DNA from: Sipunculus nudus
Taxonomy: Eukaryota; Annelida; Sipuncula; Golfingiida; Sipunculidae
Reading direction: 5' to 3'
Assembly (NCBI GenBank): GCA_026874595.1
Contig: CM049311.1
Span: 22,436,676-22,500,675 of the forward strand
DNA length: 64,000 nt
Positions 1 to 12,400 of the stretch are shown here, piece after piece; position 1 is the first letter of the stretch, and every line of letters begins with the position of its first letter. Under the pieces are notes generated by a model. That model saw only the letters and a list, made by a program, of their open reading frames with translations, searched no databases and was not told where the DNA came from. The translations under genes and the position numbers were made by a program.

Positions 1-420
1 ATGGCCGCCATCCACCATTTTGAATTTTTTTTTTATATTTTTTTAACAGTATATGTTTTTTTGGGTCATGGGGGTCAAGGAATTCATATTTGATGTCCCA
101 TATGTGATTTGACCTATTTTGACCTCAAAGTCTAAGATGTTCGACCATATTAAAAAAGGTTTTCTCTTATGAGATCCATAGTGAGTCCTAGTGGTCCGTT
201 ACTCCATCGATTTGGTTTCTCTAAATGTTACTCTAAGAACATGGCAGAGCTGTCACTCTCAGGGTGATACCCAGAAAAGCCTGAAATCCAAGATGGATTT
301 GAAGATTTTGTCAATGATCTTTGCCTGCAGTGCATTTCAATATATAGATTCATGGTTTTTTGGGGTCGAGAAATACCTATATGATGTCCACTGCAGTATT
401 AACCTGTTTTAACCATACTG
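1..420 (+). repeat. Two diverged copies of a roughly 300-bp unit
   Basis: The stretch near 55-105 (ttttttgggtc, gatgtccc) resembles 355-400 (ttttttggggtc, gatgtcca), and atggccgcc-type text occurs at both 1 and 428. No gene is seen. Confidence 0.35.
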
Positions 421-1330
421 TCCAAGATGGCCGCCGATATTTGTAGCCCAAGGCCACAATCATTTTAAATTTGGTAGCTTAATTTTTCTATAATAGGCTC
501 TGTTCATCATGTTAGCTATAATAATATGCATCAGAACTATGCTTGAATATGCAGCAGAACTATGCTAAATACAGTAGATATCTCATAAGTCAAAAGGTTT
601 GATGAGAAATAGACATTTCAAAATATTGAAGGGAAAATCTGGACCATCGCGACGTAATTGCACTCCATTATTAAGCTTGGGAACAAGCTAGTTGAGTCCA
701 GGTCAGAGCCCCCGATTTCAAATCGACTTACTACTATTCCATAATGCACCCTAGTGGCTCGTTTTTCAATGGATTTGTTTTTTCTGAATTATATTTTTAT
801 GTGTCTCTCTCAAAAGTGAGTGTGTAACCGTAGGATCACGAAATCAAAATTGGTCGCTGCCCTCATTTGTGAACCTCATTTTCGATTCCTAGCATGGCAA
901 TGAGTGGGGTTTTGTTGTTTTGTTTGTTTGCAATTTGTTCTAGATACCTTCACTTGCAGAGACTACTAAATGCCATTATCAGATATTATAATTATCATAA
1001 TAAATACAATACTTTTCATGATGCGGGCGGGGCTGTTGGGGATTGTTCCGTAGAAAAATCATATATTCTACGTCAGTTTGGTGATTTGATTGTTGTGGGT
1101 GTTGTTCTGTGAATGTAACGTGGAAATTAAACGAAGGCTGTCTTAGTGGGAACCAAAAGAGCTAGATATAGTGTCATATAGTCTAGTCCACAGCATTAAT
1201 ATCAGCAGAAAGTCTCAGTCCAGACCTATCGAATCCAGTTTCAAGTCATCGTCCTCATTTTCGAGTCATGGTCCTTTTACTTAGAGTCCTACTATTCGAA
1301 ACCCGGGTCAACGTCTCATATATATACATA
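421..1330. other. No feature seen
   Basis: AT-rich sequence with only short chance frames on either strand and no recognisable domain or repeat. Confidence 0.5.
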
Positions 1331-1336
1331 TATATA

Positions 1337-1520
1337 CAGTGAAACCCTGTTGTATCGAAGTCGAAGAGACCCTCAGAAAACTTCAACATATTCGCGGTTC
1401 GACACAAGCGGGTTTTATTTGGTTATAATATAACTAGAGTTGTCCGGAACATCGAGTCTGTGACTTCGATATAAGCGGGGTATTCGACTTAAGCGAGTTC
1501 GACACAACGGGGTTTCACTA
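1337..1520. mobile_element. MITE with terminal inverted repeats (pogo/Tigger-like ends)
   Basis: The left end cagtgaaaccctgttgtatc pairs with the right end gacacaacggggtttcact. A second internal pair of gttcgacacaa-type motifs is also visible. TA dinucleotides flank both ends, as expected for Tc1/mariner-superfamily insertions. It has no coding capacity. Confidence 0.65.
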
Positions 1521-1530
1521 TATATATAAC

Positions 1531-1755
1531 TGGGGGACAGCTGAGTGGTAAAACGCTCGGCTTTCTCCGCTGGCGACCCTGGTTCGATTAACGGCGTGGC
1601 TTTGACAGTGTGTTGTAGTTGCCAGCCCAAGGTCGATGGTTTTCTCCAGCCTTACCGACTACCGAGCGCCAACATCCGAGCCACGGAGTGTGCCTCGAAT
1701 TAGTTGTACTAGTCGTAACTAGTTGTACAATCCATGTAAAATTTTAAAAAAAATT
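1531..1755 (+). mobile_element. tRNA-derived SINE, copy 1
   Basis: The head has an A-box-like cagctgagtggtaaaacgct and a B-box-like ctggttcgattaa. The body (ggttttctccagccttaccg) matches the copy at 8603, and it ends in an A-rich tail. It is not a functional tRNA gene: no closed acceptor stem is seen. Confidence 0.65.
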
Positions 1756-2159
1756 ATAATTTCCATTATCTAAGAATGTTTAATTGGAATTTGAGATAAT
1801 CCTATTTTTTTATGTTTGTGCCCTTATTCTGATTTGTTCTGTCATGTTTAATTAAAAGGAGTTTATTATATAAAGCTATATATGTTATATATATGGATAT
1901 ATAAAGCTGGAAAATATTCACGTGAATTTACAAGAGATTTTCATTCAAATGTATTTAATAAATTACTATTTTATGTTATCTTCAACTCAGTTGTAGAATA
2001 ACTGAAGGAGCAGAAGTTCTGCTAGTAAGGTTAGTTTAACTTTCGGCGTTACAAAGCCGTAAAGGGGATCAAGAAAAAAATATACTGTATATAAAATATT
2101 TTTATAAATTAAAAACTGAATGTAATGTAAACATCTTATGTATCTATTAAAATACCTAC

Positions 2160-2283
2160 CTTCTAACACATTGTGACATTTATAAGGGAAGGTAATATAT
2201 GAACCAGTAGTAACATCCGATTGATCATTACAACATTGACCTAGCGGTAAAGCCGCTGAGAGGAAAAATAGGTACATTTTCAA
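2160..2283 (-). CDS. Candidate first exon of a secreted protein
   Basis: On the minus strand an ATG at 2283 opens MKMYLFFLSAALPLGQCCND, a plausible signal peptide. The frame continues for 41 codons to GAAG, where gtaggt gives a good donor. No downstream exon was recognised toward position 1, so this may be the start of a gene off the window or a chance frame. Confidence 0.25.
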
Positions 2284-2584
2284 AAGGCATAAATAATATC
2301 TTAGGCCTTACAAATCAATCTGTCTAATTCATCCATCCACACGCAGATCTATCCAACAATTCTCAATACTGGATCTTATGAAAGTTTGAGTCTGCCGGTG
2401 TCGGGCAGTTGCATATTTCTCAATACCTCAAACATAGACTAATGCCACAATTGTATGAACCAAAACAGAGTTATGCGGGTACTATGTTTTCACGCGGCTT
2501 CCGCCGCCGACGCCGCATTCTTTTCCGGAGAACTCCTCTGAGACCCTTGGACCGTTTTTTCCGAAACCGAACATGATATTTGGG

Positions 2585-4085
2585 TCACATGTTAACTGGT
2601 GCCTAACAAAGACTGGTGGTGCCACCTGCAATCCTTGTCGTGCAGTATAAATCTGGTTGTCTTAGTGATAACAGTCCATACCTCAGGAGTGGTTCTGAAA
2701 GTTATATGGCTGAAATTGTGCATGTCCATAGATCTTGGATCTCTCCATCTCGTAATCGAGACTGGTGGCGCCACCTACAATCAATTTCGCGTGGCGTCCA
2801 TCCATGCGTTTGCCAACCGATCGTCTTAGTGATTAGTTCAATGTATTGAGCTGAAATTTTGCATGTCCATAGATCATGGATACCTCCATCTCTTACTCTT
2901 GACTGATTGCGCCATCTGTAATTTTATTTGCGTGGCATCCATCCATGCATTTGCTTTGGGTGAAAATCACTCTGGATCAGGAGTTGTTCAATGTATTGGT
3001 CTAAAATCAGGTATATACATCCATCTTGGATAGTTTCCTTGTACACCAGACTGGTAGCGCAACATACCATCCCGTTTCGTAGAATACATTGATGTACTTT
3101 TCTCAGGAGTGGTTGGCCTTATTGACCTATTGAGCTTAAATCCGTCCAGCTCGTACTAAAGACTGGTGTTTTTCTGTGGCGTCCATCTGTCTGTTTGCCG
3201 AGGGTGGGTGAACATTGCTCAGATCTGAGGAGTTAATGGAGGTATCAAAGTGATTTCTGACAGGTGGGGCAACTTACCTTCCCGTTCTCATTGAATACTT
3301 TTGATGCCTGTTTCTCAGGAATGGTTTGCCGTATCGGGCTGAAGCTTTGCATGTCCATATATCATGGATACTTCCATCTTGTACACAAGCCTGGTGCCAC
3401 AACCTTTATTTGTTTTCATGAAGCGTCCATCGATGATTATGTTTTTGGTTAAAAATGCACAGATCTCAGAAGTAGGTGGATGCATTAGCCTAAAATTCTG
3501 CATGTTTTTCCGTTTTGGATAGCTTTGTCGTAGACCAGACAGGTGGCGCCACTAACCTGGTCCGTCTTCGTAGAACAGATTGATGCCCTATTCTCAGGAG
3601 TGGTTTGCCGTATCGGCCTGATTTTTTGTAGGTCCATAAATCTTTGATACCCTCATATTGTACATCGTGCATGGTGGCGCCAACTGTAATGGTTTACACG
3701 TAGCATTCATCCTTAAATAAAAATTGCAATATCTCAGGAGTGTTTGGATGTATCAGCCTGAAAATGTCAATGTTTATCCATTTTGTAGCATAACAGACAG
3801 ATGGTTCCTCCTACCATTATGTTTACCTAGTATATATTGATACCCTTTTCTCAGGACTGGTATGACGTATCCGCCTGAAACTTTGCTTTTACATCCATCT
3901 TGGATTGCCTTCGTATAGGCAAGACAGGTGGCGCCACCTACAATCAAGTAGTCGTAAAAATCACGTATGCGTTCATCTCAGGTTGGTTTGACGTATCGGC
4001 CTTAATATTTTGCATGTCCATTTATAAACAATGGTATTTTCCTGTACACAGGACTGGTGGTGACACATATATTAATCATTAGTTT
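2585..4085 (+). repeat. Degenerate satellite, period about 100-150 bp
   Basis: About twelve diverged units share an actggtggcgccacctacaa core, cgtggcgtccatccatg, atctcaggagtggtttg and tttgcatgtccatagatcat. Spacing between cores runs from roughly 98 to 150 bases. Confidence 0.8.
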
Positions 4086-4650
4086 CCTTCATCCGTGTGT
4101 CTTGGGATACGTGGCCATCTCTAATGCAATAAATATGAAGGGCTGTCATGTTAGGGGAAATCCCATGCCTCATTTAACTCTCTGGTTTGGCGGAGACATG
4201 TAGTAGCTTGTCGACTCATCACATTTTTGTTTCATAATAACTGTTACGTATAAATACTGTATGCTATATGGAAACAATATATTTTCCCTATATACCCCGA
4301 GTGTATTGGCAGAACGAGAACCTGTATTTAACTCAAAGTTATTAATAGGTTATGTTATCTTATTTATTGTACGAATCTGAACACAATTTAATTCAATTTA
4401 TTTGAAATATTATTTATTAGAACTCACATGGAAACCACTACCACACACGACACCTCTCTTTGAAACCAACCTCCGTTGTATAACCTTTTATTATATGATC
4501 ACAATCAATTTATTCAGAGAAGGTGGAGAAATGTTATATATTTTTTAAGTAAAATAAAAAATTTTCCTCAGACGATGTGCATAAACACTTGAATAAATCG
4601 GAAGAAAAACATAAATTTTACCTGGCCAACTTTATACGTATATTTGTAGC

Positions 4651-4719
<69 letters not shown>

Positions 4720-6175
4720 TTAAAAGTTTGAAGAAACGTAAAACTATAGTCTCAGTTAACATCCTTCTATTCAGTAAATACTAACTGCTCCCGTGGAAAA
4801 CCTACGGCTCTATGTGATGCATATTTTTGTAATGAGGTGATAGGAACTTAACGACGCATATTTTAATCTTAAGGTTTTTGCAGGAACGTTTGTAATGTGT
4901 TTCACTTATATGATATAAAGTTTACATCGGCTAGAATTCTCCAGAAACACCCTCTCCCAAAATATCAACATAGAAAGAAAAATTATTCTATTCCAGAATT
5001 CCCACCAAAAAAAAAATAAATTTTTAGAAAGAGACGGGAGGCATATACAGGGTGTACGAATAACTAAGTGAGAAGTTTTTTTCCCGATGAACATCAAAGG
5101 TCCGACAGCTGCATTGCTTGGGAAATATCGCAGATATAAAGATTGTATAATAATGCATTCTACCGTGAAATTATATGAAAGATGCTTTGTATTAGTTGAA
5201 GCGCAGGCGACATAGTGAAACAAGATGTTATTCAGTGTAGTCAGTTGAGGGTTTAGTCTAAGGCATGTTGACAGACACATGCGTTTTTTGTATACACATG
5301 CATATGTCGTTGAAGTATCTTTTACGCGAAATGTATTGCTGCCAAGTTGAAAAAGATAGGCCCAGAAAAATATATTCTAACAGTATTAAATTTTTGGTTT
5401 AAGTACTGTAAATTGTCATGGAATAAGCAGGTCTGATACAAAATTGACAACTTTCCCAGATAAAAAGAAAGCACGTTGATATATTTTGATGAAAACATTT
5501 AGCAAAGAAACCGTTTCAGCCTTAGTTCGTCGCATTGTGTTTTAGTAAATTAACGCAAAATGTAATATAAAGATTTTTTGGGGTTTATTTGTTGACGGTT
5601 AGAGTAAAACTGCATCCCTAATCCATTACATTTTTGAAGGTAATCTGAATCACCATAATATATTTTTTCTTAAAAGCCATAATCACAATTCCACAAGGAT
5701 ATAATTGTGACTAGTAATAATTCGTCTTTAACTCAGGGTTCAGACCTGGACTCATCCAGCGTGGTCCCCAGCTTAATAATGGAGTGTAATTACTTCCCTA
5801 TGGATTTTTTCCTTTCCAATACTGTGAAAGGTTCATTTCTCACCAAAGCTTTGACCTTTGAGATAACCACTGTATATTTAACAGATTTTTAGGCATATTT
5901 AGCATAGTTCTGCCGGATAGTATTATACCCAACATAATCACAACTTCAAGCAGAGCGATATCAACCCACCTGTGGTCAGGATGCGAGACAGTTTGTGTTT
6001 GCACAATGATGCTTGTTGCCGTTCAATTTCAGCATTCAAAATGTACTATTATACAGATATAAACAAATCTAACTTGTGTTTACGATATAACACACCATGT
6101 ATTAGCAAAGTGTGTCCGTTTAAGTTTATCTTCATTTTCTTAGCCTCAGTAACGAAAGGCTATTGCAATTTTCAG
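4086..6175. other. Upstream of the gene A EGF exon
   Basis: Contains a (TA)n run at 4660-4712 and nothing that resembles gene B's signal peptide or lectin exons. A short frame near 5980-6085 has a PAN-like Cys pattern (see findings). Confidence 0.4.
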
Positions 6176-6313
6176 CTTGTCACTACCGTGAGTTCGGACC
6201 CGCCAGTCAGAACATCTGTCATTGTGCCAACAACTGGGACTGTGACAAGGAGACAGGAGTCTGCCCAGAGGTAACCTGTGATGAAGGTTATGGCGACAGC
6301 ACTTGCAGCATTA
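6176..6313 (+). CDS. Gene A EGF-like exon
   Basis: A 138-bp phase 1-1 exon, acceptor ttttcag and donor gtaag. It reads CHYREFGPASQNICHCANN and then CDKETGVC, ending DSTCSI. It is the same length as the gene B EGF exon, but the second cysteine (GPGC in gene B) is replaced (GPAS). Seven cysteines remain, an odd number that leaves one unpaired. Confidence 0.85.
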
Positions 6314-6396
6314 GTAAGAAAATAAATAATAGGACCTTCACTTAATTCCGATCATTACTATGCATAACTACATATTTGACAGAATTGTAACCTTAT

Positions 6397-6450
<54 letters not shown>

Positions 6451-8306
6451 GTTTTGTATAACAAGAATCATTATATAATATATCAATAGTGAAAGTTATT
6501 ACAAGTATTTGAATATAAAACTAATTTAATTTATCAATTTGCAATCTGAAGTTGCCCAAATTTTTATGTGTAGACCATGTATGTATTATACTGCGTTGTT
6601 GCAGAATTGCCAACACTATATTGGCGAAACGAAAACACAGCAAGGCCAGTGGATAACACAAACCATGTACGGATCATCTTCTATCAGTTTAAAAGAGGTA
6701 ATAATGCTTACCGTGACTCAGGTGAAGGTCCGGTGACAGAATACACAGTAGATGTGAAGGAAGAGGGGTCTATTGACTGGGTCCCCATTGAAACGTTTAG
6801 ACATGATGATACCAAGGACAGACTGGATGTAACTGTCACAGGTCTGAAGTACTACCGGAATTATACCCTGAGGGTAGTTCCGTGGTATCAACGAGATAAT
6901 GTCAGGCTTAATGGACGAGCAGAAGGTATATTTACCGTGAAAACAGACTGTGGAAGTAAGTGTATCGCTTTACTGTAATGAACAAAGCACACGTTGATTA
7001 ATTACTTTATTCTTGTACATTATCATACACTTAACATATCTGTGCATTGCAAATTCATGTTTTATCTATTGTTTTTATCTGACCCTATTGCTAATATGTG
7101 GAGTTTCCATTTTATTCTTTTTACTACCTTAAAAATAAATCACTCTTTCCTGTAACAAAAAATCCTAAATGGCATGTATACGTGTTTCAAATTTTGAAGT
7201 GTTAATATGAATACTCTCTAAATTATCTGCAATGACTGTCCGCCAACGTACAGCAAATCTAGTAAAACCTCTTTCTATGTGTATAAAATACACAAATATC
7301 CGGCTCCCTTTTTTAAGAATGTTTTCTCCTTTTACAGAACCAGATAAGCCCAAGTTTACAGATATTACAGCAAAGAGGGTTACAGGGGGAGCAAATATGG
7401 CCGTCAGTTTTACGGTAACATAAAATTATATGTAATAAGTATGTTGCACTTTCATGTATTTTGCATCATGATACATAGTTAAAAAGTTCGCTCCTGAGCT
7501 TTCACACTCAGCTGAAGCACACATCAGATAGGCTTAATATAGGCCACACTGTGCTTATTTAGTTTTACAAGAAAATTTATTTACATATCAAGATTTTATA
7601 TCACAATGCATGTGAATGACTTGTGCCCGTTAATCACACTGATGCCCATGCAGAGATATGGGAGAGAAGATAGAACCCTTAAAATATGACTTTGATTTGA
7701 TATGAGCTATGTTGGCCTTATTTTTGGTTAAATTCTTGAATAGCTTTATTGAATTTCTTAATGCATGATGTGCCCATTGACAATAACCTGAATCGGTGAA
7801 ATTTACTGCACGTGATCCTTGATTTGGTGATTTGTTAATGCAAAAATTGTCCGTAGGCCCTAATGTTATTGCAAGCCTGTAACACCCTTGAGTATCAGTA
7901 TTTTTTAAAGCTTTCATCATATTCTGTATTCACATCAAGAGTTTCTCACTTTTGGTCAATATACACAGAATATTAATCAAAAAGATGTTTTTCAAAAGTT
8001 TGATTCGAAGTTGTCGCGATTTCTGGAAGCAAAGCAATTAGCGAGTAGGGATTTCGTTTGTTTAGTTTAAAATGAAATGTGACTAAATCAGTGTATGGTA
8101 TTGCGATACACTTTTGTCGGACTAAGCTTAAGCCCTTTGAATATATACATTTGATGATTCATAGGGATGACATTATATATAACACGTTTTCATGTCACAC
8201 ATACGTACCTATTGATTTGTACGGATAAAATGATTTGGTCTATTAAAATGACGCCACCCTATTAGCATCTCTGATCGTCCGGTAAACAGCGTCCCCGCGT
8301 CGGACG

Positions 8307-8354
<48 letters not shown>

Positions 8355-9424
8355 AGTATATGTATTTATTTAATAATCAATATAAATCACAACAACATCC
8401 CATTTGCTAAAAGCTGATAAATAGTAGCCAACGATATAAATTTAAATGCAAATCGCAAACACTTGTCGGTCTGTGTTGATGGAACTGAAAACAGAAACGT
8501 ATTTTACACAAATCTGAAAAACATAAACATAAGCATCAGGAAGAATATCTTCTCCTGTATCAATTAAAAGACACGAGACTCTTCAAGGGTTATACGATGC
8601 TGGACAGTCGAGGGGTTAAAAGCCCGGCTTACTCCGCTGGCAACCCGGGTTCGTTACCCCGCGTGGTGATGAGCATGGGCTGTAGTTGCTCTTCCAAGAC
8701 TGCAGAATCTCCGGTTTTCTTAACCCCTACTTATTACCGATCAGCATCATCTGAGCCATGAAAAGTGTTTTGATTAGTCATTATAATTGTTTGCACAATC
8801 TATGTCAAATAAATTAGTTAATATTAAAAATACATATCGGCCAGTTTTGACGCATATAGTAATGAATACAATAGGAAATCAATTTGGCCGATAACGGGTA
8901 CTCCCGAAATTGACAGCTATCATGCAATCATGGCTGTCCATGTTATTGTAACAATATAGCAGTACACTGAATGATCTGAATATTACTGATTATTGGAGAG
9001 GAATTAATTATGAAATCACCATATAAAAGAACAACCTATATTAACTTCAGTTTAAAGCCTTTTTTTAACCGTAATCAACAGTGAACTACTAATATAAATC
9101 TGACATATATGGATGCTTGAAATGCAGGGAAATTTAGTTATGCCCTACGTTGGAAGGGAGTTTGGCACATGAAAACAGTGATTAGACACTAATTAGATCT
9201 CTTTATCCAAAGTGATTTGATACGTGTAGAGCAGCCAGGCGTAAAAAATTAAAAGTGTTGTTTCATCATCGCAATTTGAACGCAATATTGTGCTTGTTGT
9301 GTAACTCTAACTCGGTCGGCTGACTCAATATTATAACTTAATCTAATTTGATTTTTACATAAATTTAATCCAGGCTGGAAGCTCTTTACCTGTGAATCTT
9401 AATATACATTTTTTTCTACGTATA

Positions 9425-9472
<48 letters not shown>

Positions 9473-12400
9473 CTTTTGATTACCCAGGCTTTGTAACTTG
9501 CAGTTCTGCTTTCATATTCTGTTCTTGAACCAAAGCGATTTGCAGTATCTGTCATTTGTTTCATGATGAAGCCCAGGTAAATTGCAGTTAGACTATTTGC
9601 TGTCGCGGCCTTGGTTTTATATGGTACCTATACAGAAAGTGTACAAGAAAAACTTTTCATATAAATGGTTCAGCAGAACAAAGAGACTCACTTTTGCTTT
9701 GTCTAAAAGTTTAAAAGACAAGTTACATATGGCTGTCTAGCGTTTCTGGTAGCTCTGTCTGACTTTGACAGGGTTCAGCAGATATAAATGTTTTAAAAAA
9801 TTTTTGTGGGATGCCTTGTTGGATTTTCAAACACTGAAAACACACCTGTGTTCATGGGCGGTAGTGTCTTTTCAGGTTTCACATAAAATATAACACATTT
9901 GCATTCGGAGGCTTAACCGTGGATATTTAGGTGCCATATTAAAAAATGGCTATTGTCTGGAAGATGGCTACGATAGCATAGCCTTTATATCAAATTTAAG
10001 AAATCGTCAGATTATTTATATCATTGATATATTTTTTCATGTCACTGTAAAATCGGTATTAATTAGCTTGTTGAAATTCATTAATAATTCCCGATTGCTA
10101 TAACAAGTCATTCTTCCACTGAAAGCCAAAATTATATGAACTTATGTATATGCTGCAGATTTCATGTTTCATTTTGAAATTGGTTCGTAACTGTGTTGTT
10201 TACTTTTAGCTTTCAAAGGGCGGCCATAACTGTGCAAGCTATAAATTAGTTGACCTCAAGAGAAGAGCTCTTCCCATTACCAGCACAGAGTGGACTGATT
10301 CTGACTGGTTCGGCCCTATGGATGAGAGAGTAGAAGTGTTCATTGCTGAAATAGACATGACGAAAATGCATCAAGTTCAACTAACAGTTTATAATAATGC
10401 TAATAAGGGGACAGACAGTGGAATTTCGATATTTATGCCAATAACAGGTATTCCTATTTGCCAGTATATGTTAATGTTAACTTTATATGAATTATAAGAT
10501 TTTGAATCATCTTACAGTTACGGCACTTTTGCAACCTAATTGTTTGGGCATAATATAAGTTGGAATTATCTGATAAATATATGTTTCACTTGAACCCCTC
10601 CCCCGAAAAAAATTCTTTCAGTCCTTTTTACACAGTCTAGTAATCTGTTTTGAGGTGTATATTTTATTATGCTTGCTAATTTGACGGAGTGGTATATTAA
10701 TATAGTTGCATTGCAGATCTTCTCTTATTTAAATTTCAATGGCGATCCCGTGGAGGCCAACTGCCACATTTACCGTTCGAACAACTACCAAACGTAGGTC
10801 CGATGTAACAGATGTCTACCCTGAGATTAAAACTCCTGACAAAGTCTCGACCGAGCCTTCTGTAAACGACAAATCGGAAGTGAACGCTGGCACCATTACT
10901 GGAGGTGTGATATCAGCTATATTCCTGATAATTATCATAGCCTTACTTATCTACATTTGGTAAGTGTATACTGTTTTATTAAAAACCTTATAACAAATAT
11001 TATCACTTAGTATGAGCAGGGTAGTAACTAAATATACCTAACAAAGTTTAAAAGTCATTTCATCCAGATCATGCTGTAATTTTATATAAAATGTCATAAT
11101 TTCTTTTTACAGCATGTATGTAACCTTTGCACGTATATCACTGAAAAGTATTCCCTAAGAATTTTTCTGCATTAATTTTGGCATAACAAAAATATGCTAA
11201 TAGGGGTATTCATCTATTTGCTGCCTGAAATGCCCTTTCATGTGTTTCACAGGTTCATTTTTGTATGTGCATATATATATTTTGTCAATGTAAGCGTGAT
11301 ACTAATGTAATTAAAATGTATATAAAAGGAGGCTTAAACGAGGCTGTAGGACCAATCCAACAAAAGCCAAGGGGACACATCCGGTTAAGAATAAACATGT
11401 TTCAAGTGAGTACACATTTTCTACATTTTGAATACTTGACAGTAAAGAACTGCGCAAAACTGTTTAAGTTTTTCCAACTTCAAGAAATATTTATATATCA
11501 AACAGTAATGGAAATAATAAATAATCGAATTGCAGGATGATTGAAAGCAAAGCAACCAAGCTAATTTGAATATTATTACATTTATTCATATTCTTTAAAC
11601 AGTTGTACTTATTTGCATTTACATTATTTACATTTTACAATTGGCATCTAAATAATTTATACGCATACATTTTAATGCCTATATCTCTAGTGAGTTTCCT
11701 ACAGAGAATTTAACTTTTTCAATGGGCCTATCTTCTGATCACATGGATTCCACACCGAAAGAAAGAACAATAACTTTAACAGACTTCAGATTATTGTTCT
11801 TTTTTTAGGTGTGTAATCCATGTGATCATAAGACAGTAATAAATGAAAATAATTGAATAAATTTACCAGGCCTCACATTATTAATTTATTTTTTCAGTTG
11901 TCATCTACTTCCTCCTTCCAGTAAAATTAGATAATAGATCAAATGACCTATGGGTCATGGTTCTGAGTTTAATAGCAATCAGACCTGGACTTTCACATAT
12001 GTTAATGTCAGTTCGAAACATAAAAAGAAGGAAAGAGATCAAAAGTGAAAAAAAAAACATCTGCAGCACACACTGTTATATAATACCTTTGTTTAAAATA
12101 ACCTCTTGTTACTTTGGAAAGTTGTATGTACATCACTGAATGATACTAAATACTAATTAAACGCCTAAACTACGATTGTGCTTCAAGGTACAGCCAGAGC
12201 ACTTGTAAAGTATATATTTAGAGTTATGTTTTCAAATAAGCATTACTCATTCATTAGAAGAACTAAATGAAATTGTATTTGAATGAGCAGCAAAGAACAG
12301 AAATTGATCAAAAGTAAAATGACCTTGAGAGCATAGAACAAGGTCACAGCAACAGGAGAAAGTGTGACTCTGGGCATTTAGTAGATATGAGCTTTTCGAT

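Noticed and set aside
1531-1610. tRNA gene
   Set aside because: Pol III A and B boxes are present but no closed cloverleaf or acceptor stem; the body matches another copy at 8603, so it is a SINE.
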